Source: Sulfurospirillum sp. (lineage in GTDB: Bacteria > Campylobacterota > Campylobacteria > Campylobacterales > QNZT01). Taken from it: a stretch of DNA of 10,222 nucleotides. Both the position numbers and the translations under genes were made by a program. Location of the stretch: assembly GCA_003978455.1 (NCBI GenBank), contig QNZT01000185.1, positions 1 to 10,222 of the forward strand, given 5' to 3'. A model generated the notes under the pieces. That model had not been told where the DNA came from, did not search any database, and saw nothing but the letters and a program-made list of their open reading frames with translations. Positions 1-6,075 of this stretch are shown here, in pieces; position 1 is the first letter of the stretch, and every line of letters starts with the position of its first letter.

Positions 1-983
1 ACTTCGACAAAGATGTAGAGATTCGCAAATCGACCGACTTTATGCAGCAAAACCTGACCGGTCCGATGGCGTACGAGATCGTTGTAGATAGCGGAGGTAA
101 AAACGGCATCAAAGATCCGAAGTTTCTCAAAACGGTGCAGCGTTTTTACGACGCGTACCAGGAGAAGTTTCCCGACATCAGGCACATGATGTCGCTGATG
201 GATGTGGTCAAACGCTTCAATCTTGTCATGAACGAGAGCGACGCCATCCCCGAAGATCAAAATCTCATCGCACAGTATCTGCTGCTATACTCCCTCTCTC
301 TGCCGCAGGGGATGGAGATCAACGACAAGATGGATATCGAAGAGCGGCTTCTGCGGGTCACCGCGCAGGTCAACATCGTCGATACGAGCAAAGATCTGGA
401 GATGATCGCCTGGGCGGAGAAGTGGTGGAAAAATACTCCCTACAGTGCCACTGTCAACGGTCAGACAGAGATGTTTGCGCATATGCAAAAAGATGTGACC
501 GATACGCTGATCTACTCGATGTCGCTGGCGATCTTGCTGGTAAGTATCGTGATGTTTCTGATCTTTCGAAATCTGCGGCTCATCGGGGTCTTTCTGATAC
601 CCAATATATTGCCGATCGTGCTGGTGTTGGGCGTGATGGGATGGCTGGGGATCAACATAGACCTCGGTGTGGCGGTGAGCGGGGCAATCATCCTCGGTGT
701 GGCGGTGGACGATACGATCCACTTCCTCGTGAAATATTTCGAAGCCAGAAAGAAGAAGCTTTCTGTCGAAGAGGCATTTGACTATGTGCTCAAGTACGCG
801 GGACAGGCGATCCTCTTTACGACGATCATCCTGAGTGTCGCGTTTGCAATCTTCATGGGGAGTAAATTTACGCCGAACTTCAACTTCGGTATCGTCACCG
901 CATCGGCGCTGATCATCGCCTTTGTGGTCGATATGATACTGTTACCGGCGCTACTGAGTGTGAGTGAGAAGCAGAAGTCCTAG
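1..983 (+). CDS. RND-superfamily (MMPL/HAE-type) exporter, C-terminal part, 5' truncated by window edge
   Basis: The frame is open from base 3 to the TAG at 981-983, so the true start lies left of the window; the ATG at 42 is internal. About 326 residues are visible. The first ~160 are a soluble segment, as expected for the second periplasmic loop of an RND protein. Five hydrophobic helices follow, matching TM8-TM12. The third contains the acidic pair in GVAVDDTIHFL, the usual proton-relay position of the family, followed by a basic loop (EARKKK) and an SVEEAF-type amphipathic helix. The protein should be a proton-driven inner-membrane exporter of lipids, hopanoids or amphiphiles; the substrate cannot be read. 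The gene is clearly GC-richer than most of the window. It ends exactly on the stop codon of the convergent PAS gene, leaving no space for a terminator. Family assignment is firm; the subfamily is not. Confidence 0.9.
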   Translation, partial: FDKDVEIRKSTDFMQQNLTGPMAYEIVVDSGGKNGIKDPKFLKTVQRFYDAYQEKFPDIRHMMSLMDVVKRFNLVMNESDAIPEDQNLIAQYLLLYSLSLPQGMEINDKMDIEERLLRVTAQVNIVDTSKDLEMIAWAEKWWKNTPYSATVNGQTEMFAHMQKDVTDTLIYSMSLAILLVSIVMFLIFRNLRLIGVFLIPNILPIVLVLGVMGWLGINIDLGVAVSGAIILGVAVDDTIHFLVKYFEARKKKLSVEEAFDYVLKYAGQAILFTTIILSVAFAIFMGSKFTPNFNFGIVTASALIIAFVVDMILLPALLSVSEKQKS

Positions 984-1459
984 AGACCTTCTTCTATCTC
1001 CTTTGCCTTGTCGCATGTCGTATAGAGCACGACGCGGCAGCTATTCTCTTCCTCTTCGCGCATTTTGTCATATTTGCGCTGCATCAGGATCTTTGTCTCA
1101 CGGTCGACCGGTTCTCGGATCGATTTGTACTCGACCAGCTCTCCATCTTTGTAGACGCCGGAGATGTGGGCGTGTACCCAGTAGTAGCCTTTGTCTTTGC
1201 GCAGGTTCTTGACGTATCCGTTCCAGCTTTCGTTCTCTTTGAGACTCTTCCAGAGATCGGCATAGACAGATTTGGGCATATCGGGATGACGGACGATGTT
1301 GTGCGGCTTGCCGATGAGTTCTTCGGGTTTGTAGCCCGAGATCTCGGCAAATGTTTCGTTGACATAGGTGATGACACCACTCAGATCGGTGCGTGAGATG
1401 ATCAATTCGTCGTGGGGAACGATGGTTTCGATGAACATATCAAAAGAGGTCTCCATCAT
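980..1459 (-). CDS. Stand-alone Aer/CetB-like PAS redox sensor
   Basis: A 159-residue protein that is essentially one PAS domain (about residues 18-125) with a short charged C-terminal helix. It carries the Aer signature HNIVRHPDMP. The residues needed for FAD binding in E. coli Aer (R57, H58, D60, W79) fall at the same numbers here, so FAD binding is likely. There is no HAMP, methyl-accepting or kinase domain and no membrane helix. This matches Campylobacter CetB, which signals through a separate membrane partner (CetA) in energy taxis; no partner lies in this window. Two cysteines (C141, C149) sit in the tail. Two ATGs are adjacent (1457-1459, 1454-1456); the first is chosen because AAGGAG lies 5-6 bases upstream of it. 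The stop overlaps that of the exporter through a shared CTAG. An FNR-type box and TATAAT precede it. The role in aerotaxis/energy taxis is inferred. Confidence 0.88.
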   Translation of the reverse strand: MMETSFDMFIETIVPHDELIISRTDLSGVITYVNETFAEISGYKPEELIGKPHNIVRHPDMPKSVYADLWKSLKENESWNGYVKNLRKDKGYYWVHAHISGVYKDGELVEYKSIREPVDRETKILMQRKYDKMREEEENSCRVVLYTTCDKAKEIEEGL

Positions 1460-1480
1460 GAAACTCCTTCATTTCTCATT

Positions 1481-1486
1481 ATTATA
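1481..1486 (-). promoter_or_regulatory. -10 element of the PAS gene promoter
   Basis: A perfect TATAAT reads on the minus strand, 22 bp upstream of the first PAS-gene ATG. No -35-like hexamer is found 16-18 bp further up; that place is occupied by the FNR-type box. The predicted transcription start is near 1474, giving a very short leader containing the AAGGAG site. Confidence 0.55.
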
Positions 1487-1508
1487 CTTTTTTTAAATAT
1501 ATATAAAA

Positions 1509-1522
1509 TTGATATGTATCAA
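1509..1522. promoter_or_regulatory. FNR/CRP-family operator, TTGAT-N4-ATCAA
   Basis: The 14 bases TTGATATGTATCAA match the FNR consensus TTGATNNNNATCAA at every fixed position. The centre (1515.5) is about 41.5 bp upstream of the start predicted from the PAS-gene TATAAT, the classic class II activator position. It is about 84 bp upstream of the start predicted for the ytfJ-like gene, so the PAS gene is the likelier target. Which FNR/CRP-family protein binds cannot be told from the window. Confidence 0.7.
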
Positions 1523-1564
1523 GTGATCTAGAAGTTATAAAGTTTTTAAAATATAAGCAAAGTA

Positions 1565-1593
1565 TTGGATTCCCGGAGGATTTTGGTTATAAT
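1565..1593 (+). promoter_or_regulatory. Sigma70-type promoter of the ytfJ-like gene
   Basis: TTGGAT at 1565-1570 (-35, four of six matches to TTGACA) and a perfect TATAAT at 1588-1593 (-10) are separated by 17 bp. The predicted start is around 1600, giving a leader of about 15 bases that contains AAGGA at 1604-1608 and the GTG start at 1615. Confidence 0.65.
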
Positions 1594-1614
1594 ATGGCAA
1601 AAAAAGGATAAAGA

Positions 1615-2133
1615 GTGAAAAAAACTTTTCTTTTGTCCCTCTTTCTGCTCTCCTCATCTTTCGCCCTCACGCTTGGTCAAACGCCTCCTGCTGTTGTGAT
1701 TGACGGTAAATACGGCGGTAAAGTTGATGGAACTGCGTGGGATTCTAAAATGTTAAAAGGTAAAGTGTATGTACTTTTTTATGTTGATCCGGACAAAAAA
1801 GATCTCAATGAACCGTTCACTGAAGCACTTAAAGCGCGAAATTTTCCACATGATAAATATGCCTCTGTGGCGATTGTCAATATGGCGGCAACCTGGATGC
1901 CGAATTTTGCTATTGAAGCGAAGCTGAGAGCGAAACAGAAAAAGTATCCAAATGCAATTTATGTGCGGGATAAGAAAAAAGTGCTTGTGAAAAAATGGGC
2001 ACTCGAAGATAACAACTCTGATATCCTGGTATTTGACAAAACAGGCAAGTTGATCTTTCAATATGCAGGCAAACTGGATGATGGTCAAATACAAAACGTA
2101 CTTAGTTTAATTGAACACAACCTTAATAAATAA
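1615..2133 (+). CDS. ytfJ: YtfJ-family periplasmic protein
   Basis: A 172-residue protein with a GTG start set by AAGGA 6 bases upstream. An N-terminal signal peptide (KK, then a hydrophobic stretch to about residue 17-19) predicts export to the periplasm. The body matches the YtfJ family along its length: a GKVYVLFYVDP strand (48-59), FPHDKY (77-82, PHDRY in E. coli YtfJ), IVN (87-89), a W-x-L-E/D segment near 129-132 and ILVFDKTGKL (137-146). The fold is thioredoxin-like, but there is no cysteine at all, so it cannot be a thiol oxidoreductase. The biological role of YtfJ is not established. It has its own promoter and a ~100-bp gap to the next gene, so it is probably monocistronic. It is more AT-rich than the two genes to its left. 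Confidence 0.85.
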   Translation: MKKTFLLSLFLLSSSFALTLGQTPPAVVIDGKYGGKVDGTAWDSKMLKGKVYVLFYVDPDKKDLNEPFTEALKARNFPHDKYASVAIVNMAATWMPNFAIEAKLRAKQKKYPNAIYVRDKKKVLVKKWALEDNNSDILVFDKTGKLIFQYAGKLDDGQIQNVLSLIEHNLNK

Positions 2134-2173
2134 TTACAACTGTCTTAGAAAGGATTTATAAATAATAAAATAA

Positions 2174-2210
2174 TTTACCTCTGGATAAAACGTGATAAAA
2201 TTCCTATCAT
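2174..2210 (+). promoter_or_regulatory. Probable promoter region of the OmpA/lipoprotein pair
   Basis: Two overlapping solutions exist: TTTACC (2174-2179), 16 bp, TAAAAT (2196-2201); or TGGATA (2182-2187), 17 bp, TATCAT (2205-2210). A short inverted repeat, TGATA (2193-2197) and TATCA (2205-2209) with a 7-bp spacer, covers both possible -10 sites. It could be an operator or chance in AT-rich DNA. Confidence 0.35.
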
Positions 2211-2233
2211 TTTATATCTGAAGGAACAATCCT

Positions 2234-3370
2234 ATGAAAAAGATTCTCTTCTCCTCTTTGGCTGTGTTTGCTCTGCAAACTGTTTCTTCTGCTGAAGTTA
2301 CCAATTTTGATCTCTCACTGAAAACAGGTTTGACGGCACTTCGTAACGACAGCGGATCTGATTTTAACAAAGGGACATTTGCCATAGACGGTACCGCTGA
2401 TCTTGGGTACTATATCAATCCGAGGATCGATATGACATATGTCAATGTCGATGAAAATCCGGGTACTGTTAAATCACTATGGCAATTGGCTCTTGCAGGA
2501 CAGTACGAAGCGGAACTGAGTGATCAGTACTACGTTGATCCCTATGCTTTTGCCGGTATGGGTTTTGAATATGTTAACGGTTCCAGAAGGGGTTTTGAAC
2601 ATCAAATATATGCAGAAGCGGGAGCAGGATTGAAGATTCCTGTAAGCGATAGCTTCAATGTGGTGACTGAGTACAGGGCAATTCATATTTTTGACAAGAG
2701 CAGAAATGATGAAAAAAATGAATTTGCGTTGTTGATAGGTTTGTCAATGCCTTTTCATATTGAAAAGAGTGTGCCTGTTGAAAAGGTGGTGCCTGATCAA
2801 GATTATGACGGTGTTCTGAATCAAAATGACCTCTGCCCCGATACGCCTCCGGGTGTCAAAGTCGATTCCGACGGTTGTCCGATTCCTCCAAAAGAGATAG
2901 TGGTCGAAAAAGTAGTACGTGCTGTACCGAAAAAGATAGTGGTTCTGGACAGTGACCATGACGGCGTTTTGGATTGTGATGACAAATGTCCCAATACCCC
3001 AAAAGGATTTGTGGTCAATAAAGCCGGATGCGGTATCAAAAAGAGACTGGAAGTACATTTTAAAAGTGATTCGGCAAATCTTGCGGCGGGATCCGTACAG
3101 GAGATCAGAAAGTTTGCACAGTATCTTGAACGTATGCCTCACGTAACGGTAACTATCGAAGGATATACCGACAGCAGTGGATATTTCAAAAAAAATATGG
3201 TGCTCTCCCGTCAGCGTGCAAATGCGGTTAGAAAAGCACTGATTTCGCTGGGAGTTTCTCCGAGACGCATAAAGGCTGTAGGAAAAGGTCCCCTCAATCC
3301 TATCGCAAATAATGAGACCAAAGAGGGGCGGGCGCTTAATCGTCGTATTGAAGCGGTAATACATCAGTAA
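2234..3370 (+). CDS. OmpA-family outer-membrane protein with two thrombospondin type 3-like repeats
   Basis: A 378-residue protein; the ATG has AAGGA 8 bases upstream. A signal peptide is cut after SSA (20/21). Residues ~22-172 alternate polar and aromatic residues, as in an OmpA-type eight-strand beta-barrel, and end in an aromatic-rich strand. Two calcium-type repeats follow, at 188-217 (DQDYDG...CPDTPPGVKVDSDGC) and 239-268 (DSDHDG...CPNTPKG...GC), each with a likely disulfide pair and joined by a V/K/P linker. The C-terminal ~108 residues are an OmpA peptidoglycan-binding domain: GYTDSSG with D313, R328 fifteen residues later (the Asp/Arg pair that holds diaminopimelate) and NRRIE near the end. 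The protein should tie the outer membrane to the cell wall. The stop codon overlaps the ribosome site of the following lipoprotein gene, so the two are probably co-translated. Confidence 0.9.
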   Translation: MKKILFSSLAVFALQTVSSAEVTNFDLSLKTGLTALRNDSGSDFNKGTFAIDGTADLGYYINPRIDMTYVNVDENPGTVKSLWQLALAGQYEAELSDQYYVDPYAFAGMGFEYVNGSRRGFEHQIYAEAGAGLKIPVSDSFNVVTEYRAIHIFDKSRNDEKNEFALLIGLSMPFHIEKSVPVEKVVPDQDYDGVLNQNDLCPDTPPGVKVDSDGCPIPPKEIVVEKVVRAVPKKIVVLDSDHDGVLDCDDKCPNTPKGFVVNKAGCGIKKRLEVHFKSDSANLAAGSVQEIRKFAQYLERMPHVTVTIEGYTDSSGYFKKNMVLSRQRANAVRKALISLGVSPRRIKAVGKGPLNPIANNETKEGRALNRRIEAVIHQ

Positions 3371-3373
3371 GGA
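3368..3373 (+). promoter_or_regulatory. Ribosome site overlapping the OmpA stop codon
   Basis: TAAGGA contains both the TAA stop of the upstream gene (3368-3370) and the Shine-Dalgarno core AAGGA, 7 bases before the ATG at 3381. This arrangement suggests translational coupling of the pair. Confidence 0.75.
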
Positions 3374-3380
3374 ATAGTTC

Positions 3381-4514
3381 ATGAAGAGATATATCAGTTT
3401 TTCTGTGTTGATTGCAGGTATGGTTTTATATAGTGGGTGCGGAGAAGACAGAAGTACACTATATGACAGTAGTGGACATAAAATAGGATTGTCAGGGAAA
3501 AAGACAAGGTGGATTTACGATACACGTGAGGGAAGGAACATGATCTCCCAAAACTATGTCTATATTCCCGGTGGGTTTGATGTCGATGGTGACGGCATAG
3601 ATGAGGGTGGTTTCTGGTTGGCAAAGTATGAAGCCAAAGAGAGCAATGAAACAGTCTCTCCGCTGAACCTCGGTACAATACGTGAAGCGATTCGAAACAA
3701 TTTTCTGATATACAATCCCGAAACAAGGCTCTTTGATCAGCAATTGGATGCAAATAGCACTGTATATCGCTCTACACCGCTTTTTACAGTGCCTGAACTG
3801 CATGTCAATCGTATCGTTTTTAATGATGAAGGCAATGCAACAGGATCTTATAGCCCTGTTGAAGCGGCTGTGGCGATGAACTATTCTCAGATCGAAGATG
3901 TACCGTGGCGTCTTTCACTGCCGAGTGAAAAACAGTGGATGCAGGTTGTCAAGCTGGTGATTAACAATAAAGCGAATTGGACAAGTGGTAAAGTTGGAGA
4001 AGGAAGACTGTATCAGGGAAAACGGTATAGCAGTACAAACCGCAGGTATTTTGTGATTGAAAACAGTATCCTGGGTAACGATAAGCACGTCCCGAAGGAC
4101 TATAGTACAAGGGTATATGATCTATCCGGCGGGCTTGCAGAGTGGACAAAAGGGATGTTTGCGATCAATGACAGGTTTCTTGGTGGTAATGCCGGGCTGA
4201 TAGAATATATGGCTCTTGGAGCAAACGCGCCTATGTGGTGGATGCCTGTTTTAGAGGGTGAAGCAAGACCGTTACATTCGATCTACGGAGCAGGTATGTA
4301 TTTTGACGGCTCCAACACAAGCGGCGCGACCGATACACTCAATCTCACAGGTGTAACAGGTGATGTAGATCCATTTGCTGTGGTAGCCAGAGGAGGATCT
4401 GCCGCAATAGGTGATGAATCACTCACCGGTGTCAGTGCTGCAAAACTAAGTTATGGTCCCGGTTTCAAAGACCCTTCTATCGGCTTTCGCGGAGCTTCTG
4501 AGTACGTTGAATAA
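3381..4514 (+). CDS. Lipoprotein with a SUMF1/formylglycine-generating-enzyme-like domain lacking catalytic cysteines
   Basis: A 377-residue protein. The signal peptide ends in YSGC with C20 as the likely lipidated residue (the -3 position is Tyr, not the usual Leu). The rest carries the ordered motifs of the FGE-sulfatase fold: YIPGGF (61-66), FWLAKYEA (78-85), RLSLPSEKQW (177-186), VYDLSGGLAEWT (245-256), ARGGS (336-340) and IGFRGA (367-372). An acidic DVDGDGIDEGG loop at 67-77 could bind calcium. C20 is the only cysteine, so the cysteine pair used by true formylglycine-generating enzymes is absent. A binding or structural role is more likely than catalysis. Residues ~95-160 and ~265-335 are insertions I do not recognise. 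It starts 10 bp after the OmpA gene; a periplasmic or surface partner of that protein is an inference. Confidence 0.8.
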   Translation: MKRYISFSVLIAGMVLYSGCGEDRSTLYDSSGHKIGLSGKKTRWIYDTREGRNMISQNYVYIPGGFDVDGDGIDEGGFWLAKYEAKESNETVSPLNLGTIREAIRNNFLIYNPETRLFDQQLDANSTVYRSTPLFTVPELHVNRIVFNDEGNATGSYSPVEAAVAMNYSQIEDVPWRLSLPSEKQWMQVVKLVINNKANWTSGKVGEGRLYQGKRYSSTNRRYFVIENSILGNDKHVPKDYSTRVYDLSGGLAEWTKGMFAINDRFLGGNAGLIEYMALGANAPMWWMPVLEGEARPLHSIYGAGMYFDGSNTSGATDTLNLTGVTGDVDPFAVVARGGSAAIGDESLTGVSAAKLSYGPGFKDPSIGFRGASEYVE

Positions 4515-4549
4515 GTTAGAAATTTAAGCGCGGTTCATCTGCGTGTGAG

Positions 4550-4603
4550 CCCTGTGCTGATGAGGTGCAGGGATTTGTAACTCAGTCGGATTTGTCCGGC
4601 TGA
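4550..4603. terminator. Two hairpins between convergent genes, possible bidirectional terminator
   Basis: CCCTG (4550-4554) pairs with CAGGG (4568-4572). TCAGTCGGA (4582-4590) pairs with TCCGGCTGA (4595-4603) through nine positions with one wobble and a TTTG loop. The second hairpin starts 3 bases past the stop of the minus-strand transporter gene. Neither has a clear T-tract on either strand, so intrinsic termination is uncertain. Confidence 0.4.
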
Positions 4604-4606
4604 CTC

Positions 4607-5551
4607 CTACTCCTCGTGCATTTCAGAGTCGTCATATGGATCAAGGTGAATCATGATGTGCCATTTGCTGTTTGGATCAATCTGCTTGATCTCCTCTTCA
4701 ATCGCATCTGCGATACGGTGAGCCTGTAATAGCGTAATATCTGGTGTAAGTACGACATGCAGTTCCACAAATTTGAATTTTCCCGCATAGCGTGTTTTTA
4801 AAAAGTGAAACCCATGAACCTCAGGATTTGATGTCACGATTTGAATAATTTTATCAACTTCTTCTTTTGGCAAAGAGACATCCAGAAGTACGCGAACTCC
4901 CTCACTGACAAGTTCATATGCCTCTTTGATAATATAAATACCAATGCCTGCACCAAATATAATATCTACCCAGTACCAGTCGGTAAAGTAGATGATTGCC
5001 AACGAGAGCAGGACTGCACCATTGCTGAAAAGATCGGTCTTATAGTGCAGAAGATCTGCTTTGATGACCATATTGTTTGTTTTTTTTGCCACATATGACA
5101 AAAATGCCACCAGTGTGCCTACGACAATGATAGAGATAAGCATGACAACGACTGAAAGCGGAATATGGGTAATACTCTCTTTGTGAATATATTTTTGTAC
5201 AGATTCATATATGATAAAGAGACCTGAACCCATGACGATAAGTCCCTCAAATGTAGCGGCGAGTGCTTCCACTTTCCCATAGCCAAATGGAAATTTGTCA
5301 TCCGGACTTCTATCGGCGAGTCTGATTGCCAGAAAATTGAATACAGAGACAAACATATCCATAATCGAATCGACAGCAGATGCCAGCAGTGCTACCGAAC
5401 CGCTCATGATACCGACTGTCAGTTTGATTATGGCAAGCAGAAGTGAAACAGCAGTCGCTACAAGAGGAGTACGCTTTTCCAGTTTGGTACTTTTGTGTGA
5501 GACGGTGCGGATGTGTATGTCGCGTTCAGGATCAACCAGATTGACTGCCAT
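4607..5551 (-). CDS. fieF: Cation diffusion facilitator, FieF-like divalent metal efflux transporter
   Basis: A 314-residue protein; AAGGA lies about 8 bases before the ATG. About 27 hydrophilic residues precede six predicted membrane helices. The transport site of E. coli FieF/YiiP is conserved: DxxxD in helix 2 (D61, D65) and HxxxD in helix 5 (H169, D173, in LLHYKTD). The cytoplasmic C-terminal domain keeps further metal ligands: AHRIAD (H278) and IHLDP (H302, D304). The DD-HD set is that of FieF/YiiP, which exports Zn2+ and Fe2+ in exchange for protons, so zinc and/or iron export across the inner membrane is expected. The final residues (DDSEMHEE) are an acidic tail. It lies 29 bp downstream of the DUF6858-like gene with no evident promoter between, so the two are likely co-transcribed. 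Family call is firm; which metal is in vivo is not known. Confidence 0.92.
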   Translation of the reverse strand: MAVNLVDPERDIHIRTVSHKSTKLEKRTPLVATAVSLLLAIIKLTVGIMSGSVALLASAVDSIMDMFVSVFNFLAIRLADRSPDDKFPFGYGKVEALAATFEGLIVMGSGLFIIYESVQKYIHKESITHIPLSVVVMLISIIVVGTLVAFLSYVAKKTNNMVIKADLLHYKTDLFSNGAVLLSLAIIYFTDWYWVDIIFGAGIGIYIIKEAYELVSEGVRVLLDVSLPKEEVDKIIQIVTSNPEVHGFHFLKTRYAGKFKFVELHVVLTPDITLLQAHRIADAIEEEIKQIDPNSKWHIMIHLDPYDDSEMHEE

Positions 5552-5580
5552 AGAAAGTCCTTTTCTGTAATTTTAGCAAA

Positions 5581-5970
5581 TTAATCTTGTTTCAGCGCTT
5601 TTGCCCATACCTCCATGGTATCCTGAGCTTTTTCAGACGGGGCTTCCATAAACTCGATAACAAATTTATCGTTCAGTTCACAAACGGCAATAGATCTGGG
5701 TCTGACTGCACCGACTTTGGTATTGGGGATTTCCGGACCGAAACAAAAAATGATATTTTGCATATCTTTGATATCCGGATTGATAGCACCGCCCTGATTT
5801 TTTGTATGGCTGTAGTGGTCAAATGTCGCGATATAGACCGCTATGGGATGTGCTTCGATCTTGCTTTTGAAATAGGCAAGAATTTCAGGTACATTTTTTT
5901 GGGTGACCTCAGTTTTCTCAAGTTCCAGAGTCCATACCGGATATTTGTCTTTAAAAGTTGTTTGTTTCAT
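5581..5970 (-). CDS. DUF6858-like small cytosolic protein of unknown function
   Basis: A 129-residue protein without signal peptide or membrane helix. AGGAG lies 6 bases before the ATG and TATAAT lies 31 bp before it. I recall similar sequences from Campylobacterota and related bacteria annotated as DUF6858; this was not checked. Striking segments are AHPIAVYIATFDHYSHT (about 36-52), IIFCFGPEIPN (73-83), GAVRPRSIAVCELNDKFVIEF (around 86-106) and the C-terminal DTMEVWAKAL. The starting KDKYPVWTLEL and the central strands suggest a compact alpha/beta fold. Cysteines at 75 and 96 are isolated, not a CxxC pair. It is first in a likely two-gene unit with the FieF-like transporter and divergent from the methionine sulfoxide reductase gene. 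A link to metal or redox stress is suggested only by this context. Confidence 0.75.
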   Translation of the reverse strand: MKQTTFKDKYPVWTLELEKTEVTQKNVPEILAYFKSKIEAHPIAVYIATFDHYSHTKNQGGAINPDIKDMQNIIFCFGPEIPNTKVGAVRPRSIAVCELNDKFVIEFMEAPSEKAQDTMEVWAKALKQD

Positions 5971-6000
5971 TATTTGCTCCTATATATTTATTAAGATTGG

Positions 6001-6006
6001 ATTATA
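6001..6006 (-). promoter_or_regulatory. -10 element for the DUF6858-fieF unit
   Basis: A perfect TATAAT on the minus strand lies 31 bp before the ATG at 5970. The 17-bp-spaced -35 position reads TGTAGT, a weak match; a T-rich stretch lies upstream, as is common in Campylobacterota promoters. Confidence 0.5.
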
Positions 6007-6040
6007 GATGGTTTTACATAAAAACTACACACAAAAAAGA

Positions 6041-6046
6041 TATACT
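6041..6046 (+). promoter_or_regulatory. Possible -10 element for msrBA
   Basis: TATACT matches TATAAT at five of six positions and lies 29 bp before the ATG at 6076. The nearest -35-like hexamer, TTTACA at 6013-6018, is 22 bp away, too far for a normal promoter, so this call is weak. Confidence 0.3.
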
Positions 6047-6048
6047 TG

Positions 6049-6067
6049 CTTCATTTACGCAATGAAG
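6049..6067 (+). promoter_or_regulatory. Inverted repeat covering the msrBA ribosome site
   Basis: CTTCATT (6049-6055) and AATGAAG (6061-6067) are perfect 7-bp complements around a 5-base loop. The right arm contains most of the Shine-Dalgarno GAAGG (6064-6068), 7 bases before the ATG at 6076. In RNA the fold would hide the ribosome site; in DNA it could be an operator just past the -10. Confidence 0.5.
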
Positions 6068-6075
6068 GTTACATT

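Noticed and set aside
285..722. A minus-strand open frame opposite the RND exporter
   Set aside because: It is a His/Asp-rich shadow of the GC-rich exporter codons, with no ribosome site or family resemblance.
2744..3382. A 212-residue open frame on the minus strand opposite the OmpA and lipoprotein genes
   Set aside because: It lies antisense to a clear OmpA domain, has no recognisable domain, and its composition is that of a shadow frame.
3381..4514. FGE-like gene as the variable target of a diversity-generating retroelement
   Set aside because: No reverse transcriptase, template repeat or matching repeat near the 3' end is present in the window.
5587..5994. A plus-strand open frame opposite the DUF6858-like gene
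   Set aside because: It is antisense to a gene with a good ribosome site and promoter, and its Phe/Ile-rich translation is typical of a reversed frame.
6046..6075. TTG start giving ten extra residues to MsrBA
   Set aside because: There is no ribosome site before it. The extra residues would precede a normal signal sequence, and the inverted repeat and ribosome site lie inside this stretch.
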